A DNA stretch of 64,000 nucleotides from Beaufortia kweichowensis. Its lineage: Eukaryota; Chordata; Actinopteri; Cypriniformes; Gastromyzontidae. Of the stretch, positions 63,565 to 64,000 are shown in pieces (position 1 is the first letter of the stretch; each line of letters starts with the position of its first letter). Location: positions 8,223,988-8,287,987 of the forward strand of contig CM032794.1 of NCBI GenBank assembly GCA_019155185.1, written 5' to 3'. A program made the position numbers and the translations under genes. The notes under the pieces were generated by a model, which was given only the letters and a program-made list of their open reading frames with translations, made no database searches and was not told the DNA's origin.

Positions 63565-64000
63565 ATCAGGTGTGTGTTAACACTATGCCAAGGAGGGAAG
63601 ACATCAGCAATTATCTTAGAAAAGAATTTGTTGCTACCCATTAATAAATGAAGTACACAATTTGAAGTACTTCATTCTACTGTAAGGAAGATTATATGCC
63701 ATTATAAATCAAATTCATCCAAAGGTCAAAACTTGCAATCCTCAAAAACCAAAAGCACAAAACCCAAAGCTACATCTTGGACTCTACAGCCTCAGTTAGC
63801 ATGTTAAATGTTAAAGTTCATGACAGTACAATTACAAAAAGTCTAAACAAAGACAGTATGACTTGTTTGAAAGGGATCATAGAAAAAAGACAAAAAGTCT
63901 GAACAAACCACAAGACTGGAACACAGTCTTTTGGACAGACGAGATCAAAGTGATGCTGACCATAATGCTTGGCTGTAATTGGGTCAAGCAACAGGACAAT
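63565..64000 (+). mobile_element. Degenerate Tc1-like transposon, runs off the window
   Basis: From about 63565 the sequence matches the coding strand of fish Tc1/mariner elements. The remnant opens MPRRED at ATG 63585, followed by a recognisable DNA-binding segment FEVLHSTVRKII (about 63659-63694), then SVSMLNVKVHDSTI near 63795-63835, and WTDE near 63934-63945, which holds one acidic residue of the DDE catalytic set. Reading frames are broken by several stops and frameshifts. After WTDE the text jumps from the GHNA-type region straight to NWVKQQDN, so roughly 0.25 kb of the usual gene is missing. The upstream inverted repeat is not recognisable, and the other end lies beyond 64000. It cannot encode a working transposase. 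Confidence 0.8.

Overview
The window is animal nuclear DNA, most likely from a teleost fish and probably a cyprinid. It is AT-rich and gene-poor, with very long CT/GA and CA/TG microsatellites. A Tc1-like transposon relic of the type common in fish lies at the right edge. It holds one protein-coding gene that I can support: a tshz3 orthologue (teashirt zinc-finger homeobox 3) on the + strand. I cannot tell from one window whether it is the teleost tshz3a or tshz3b copy. The rest is intron, UTR, repeats, small DNA transposons and candidate regulatory DNA.

Layout. Positions 1-2650 are AT-rich upstream flank. Positions 2690-4590 are the CpG-richer promoter and 5' end. A probable non-coding first exon ends at a GTAAGT donor (3856), a short 344-bp intron ends at an AG acceptor (4199), and the second exon carries the ATG at 4551 and only 40 coding bases. 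A 27.8-kb phase-1 intron (4591-32398) follows. The last exon (32399-35802) encodes almost the whole protein: five C2H2 fingers, a CtBP-type PIDLT motif and an atypical homeobox. The joined product is 1147 residues. The 3' UTR probably runs to about 37345 and is interrupted by a TTAA-flanked 518-bp piggyBac-like miniature element. From 37.3 to 64 kb no gene is visible. That stretch holds regulatory-looking blocks, a tandem duplication (45.5-46.0 kb), a 632-bp fold-back element (47.8-48.4 kb), a hAT-like element full of trinucleotide repeats (58.5-59.0 kb) and the Tc1-like relic (from about 63.57 kb).

Function. Tshz3 is a nuclear transcriptional regulator, and its family works with Hox, Pbx/Exd and Meis/Hth proteins. 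The main hunt result is that the Pbx-Meis core TGATTGACA occurs at least six times here (about 0.5 expected by chance in 64 kb), two of them as the full decamer TGATTGACAG. There is also a Hox/Pbx plus Meis composite and a Meis/TGIF palindrome in intron 1. This suggests tshz3 is itself under Hox/Pbx/Meis control, possibly as a feedback loop. The conserved-element calls rest on motif content and texture only; no alignment was possible.
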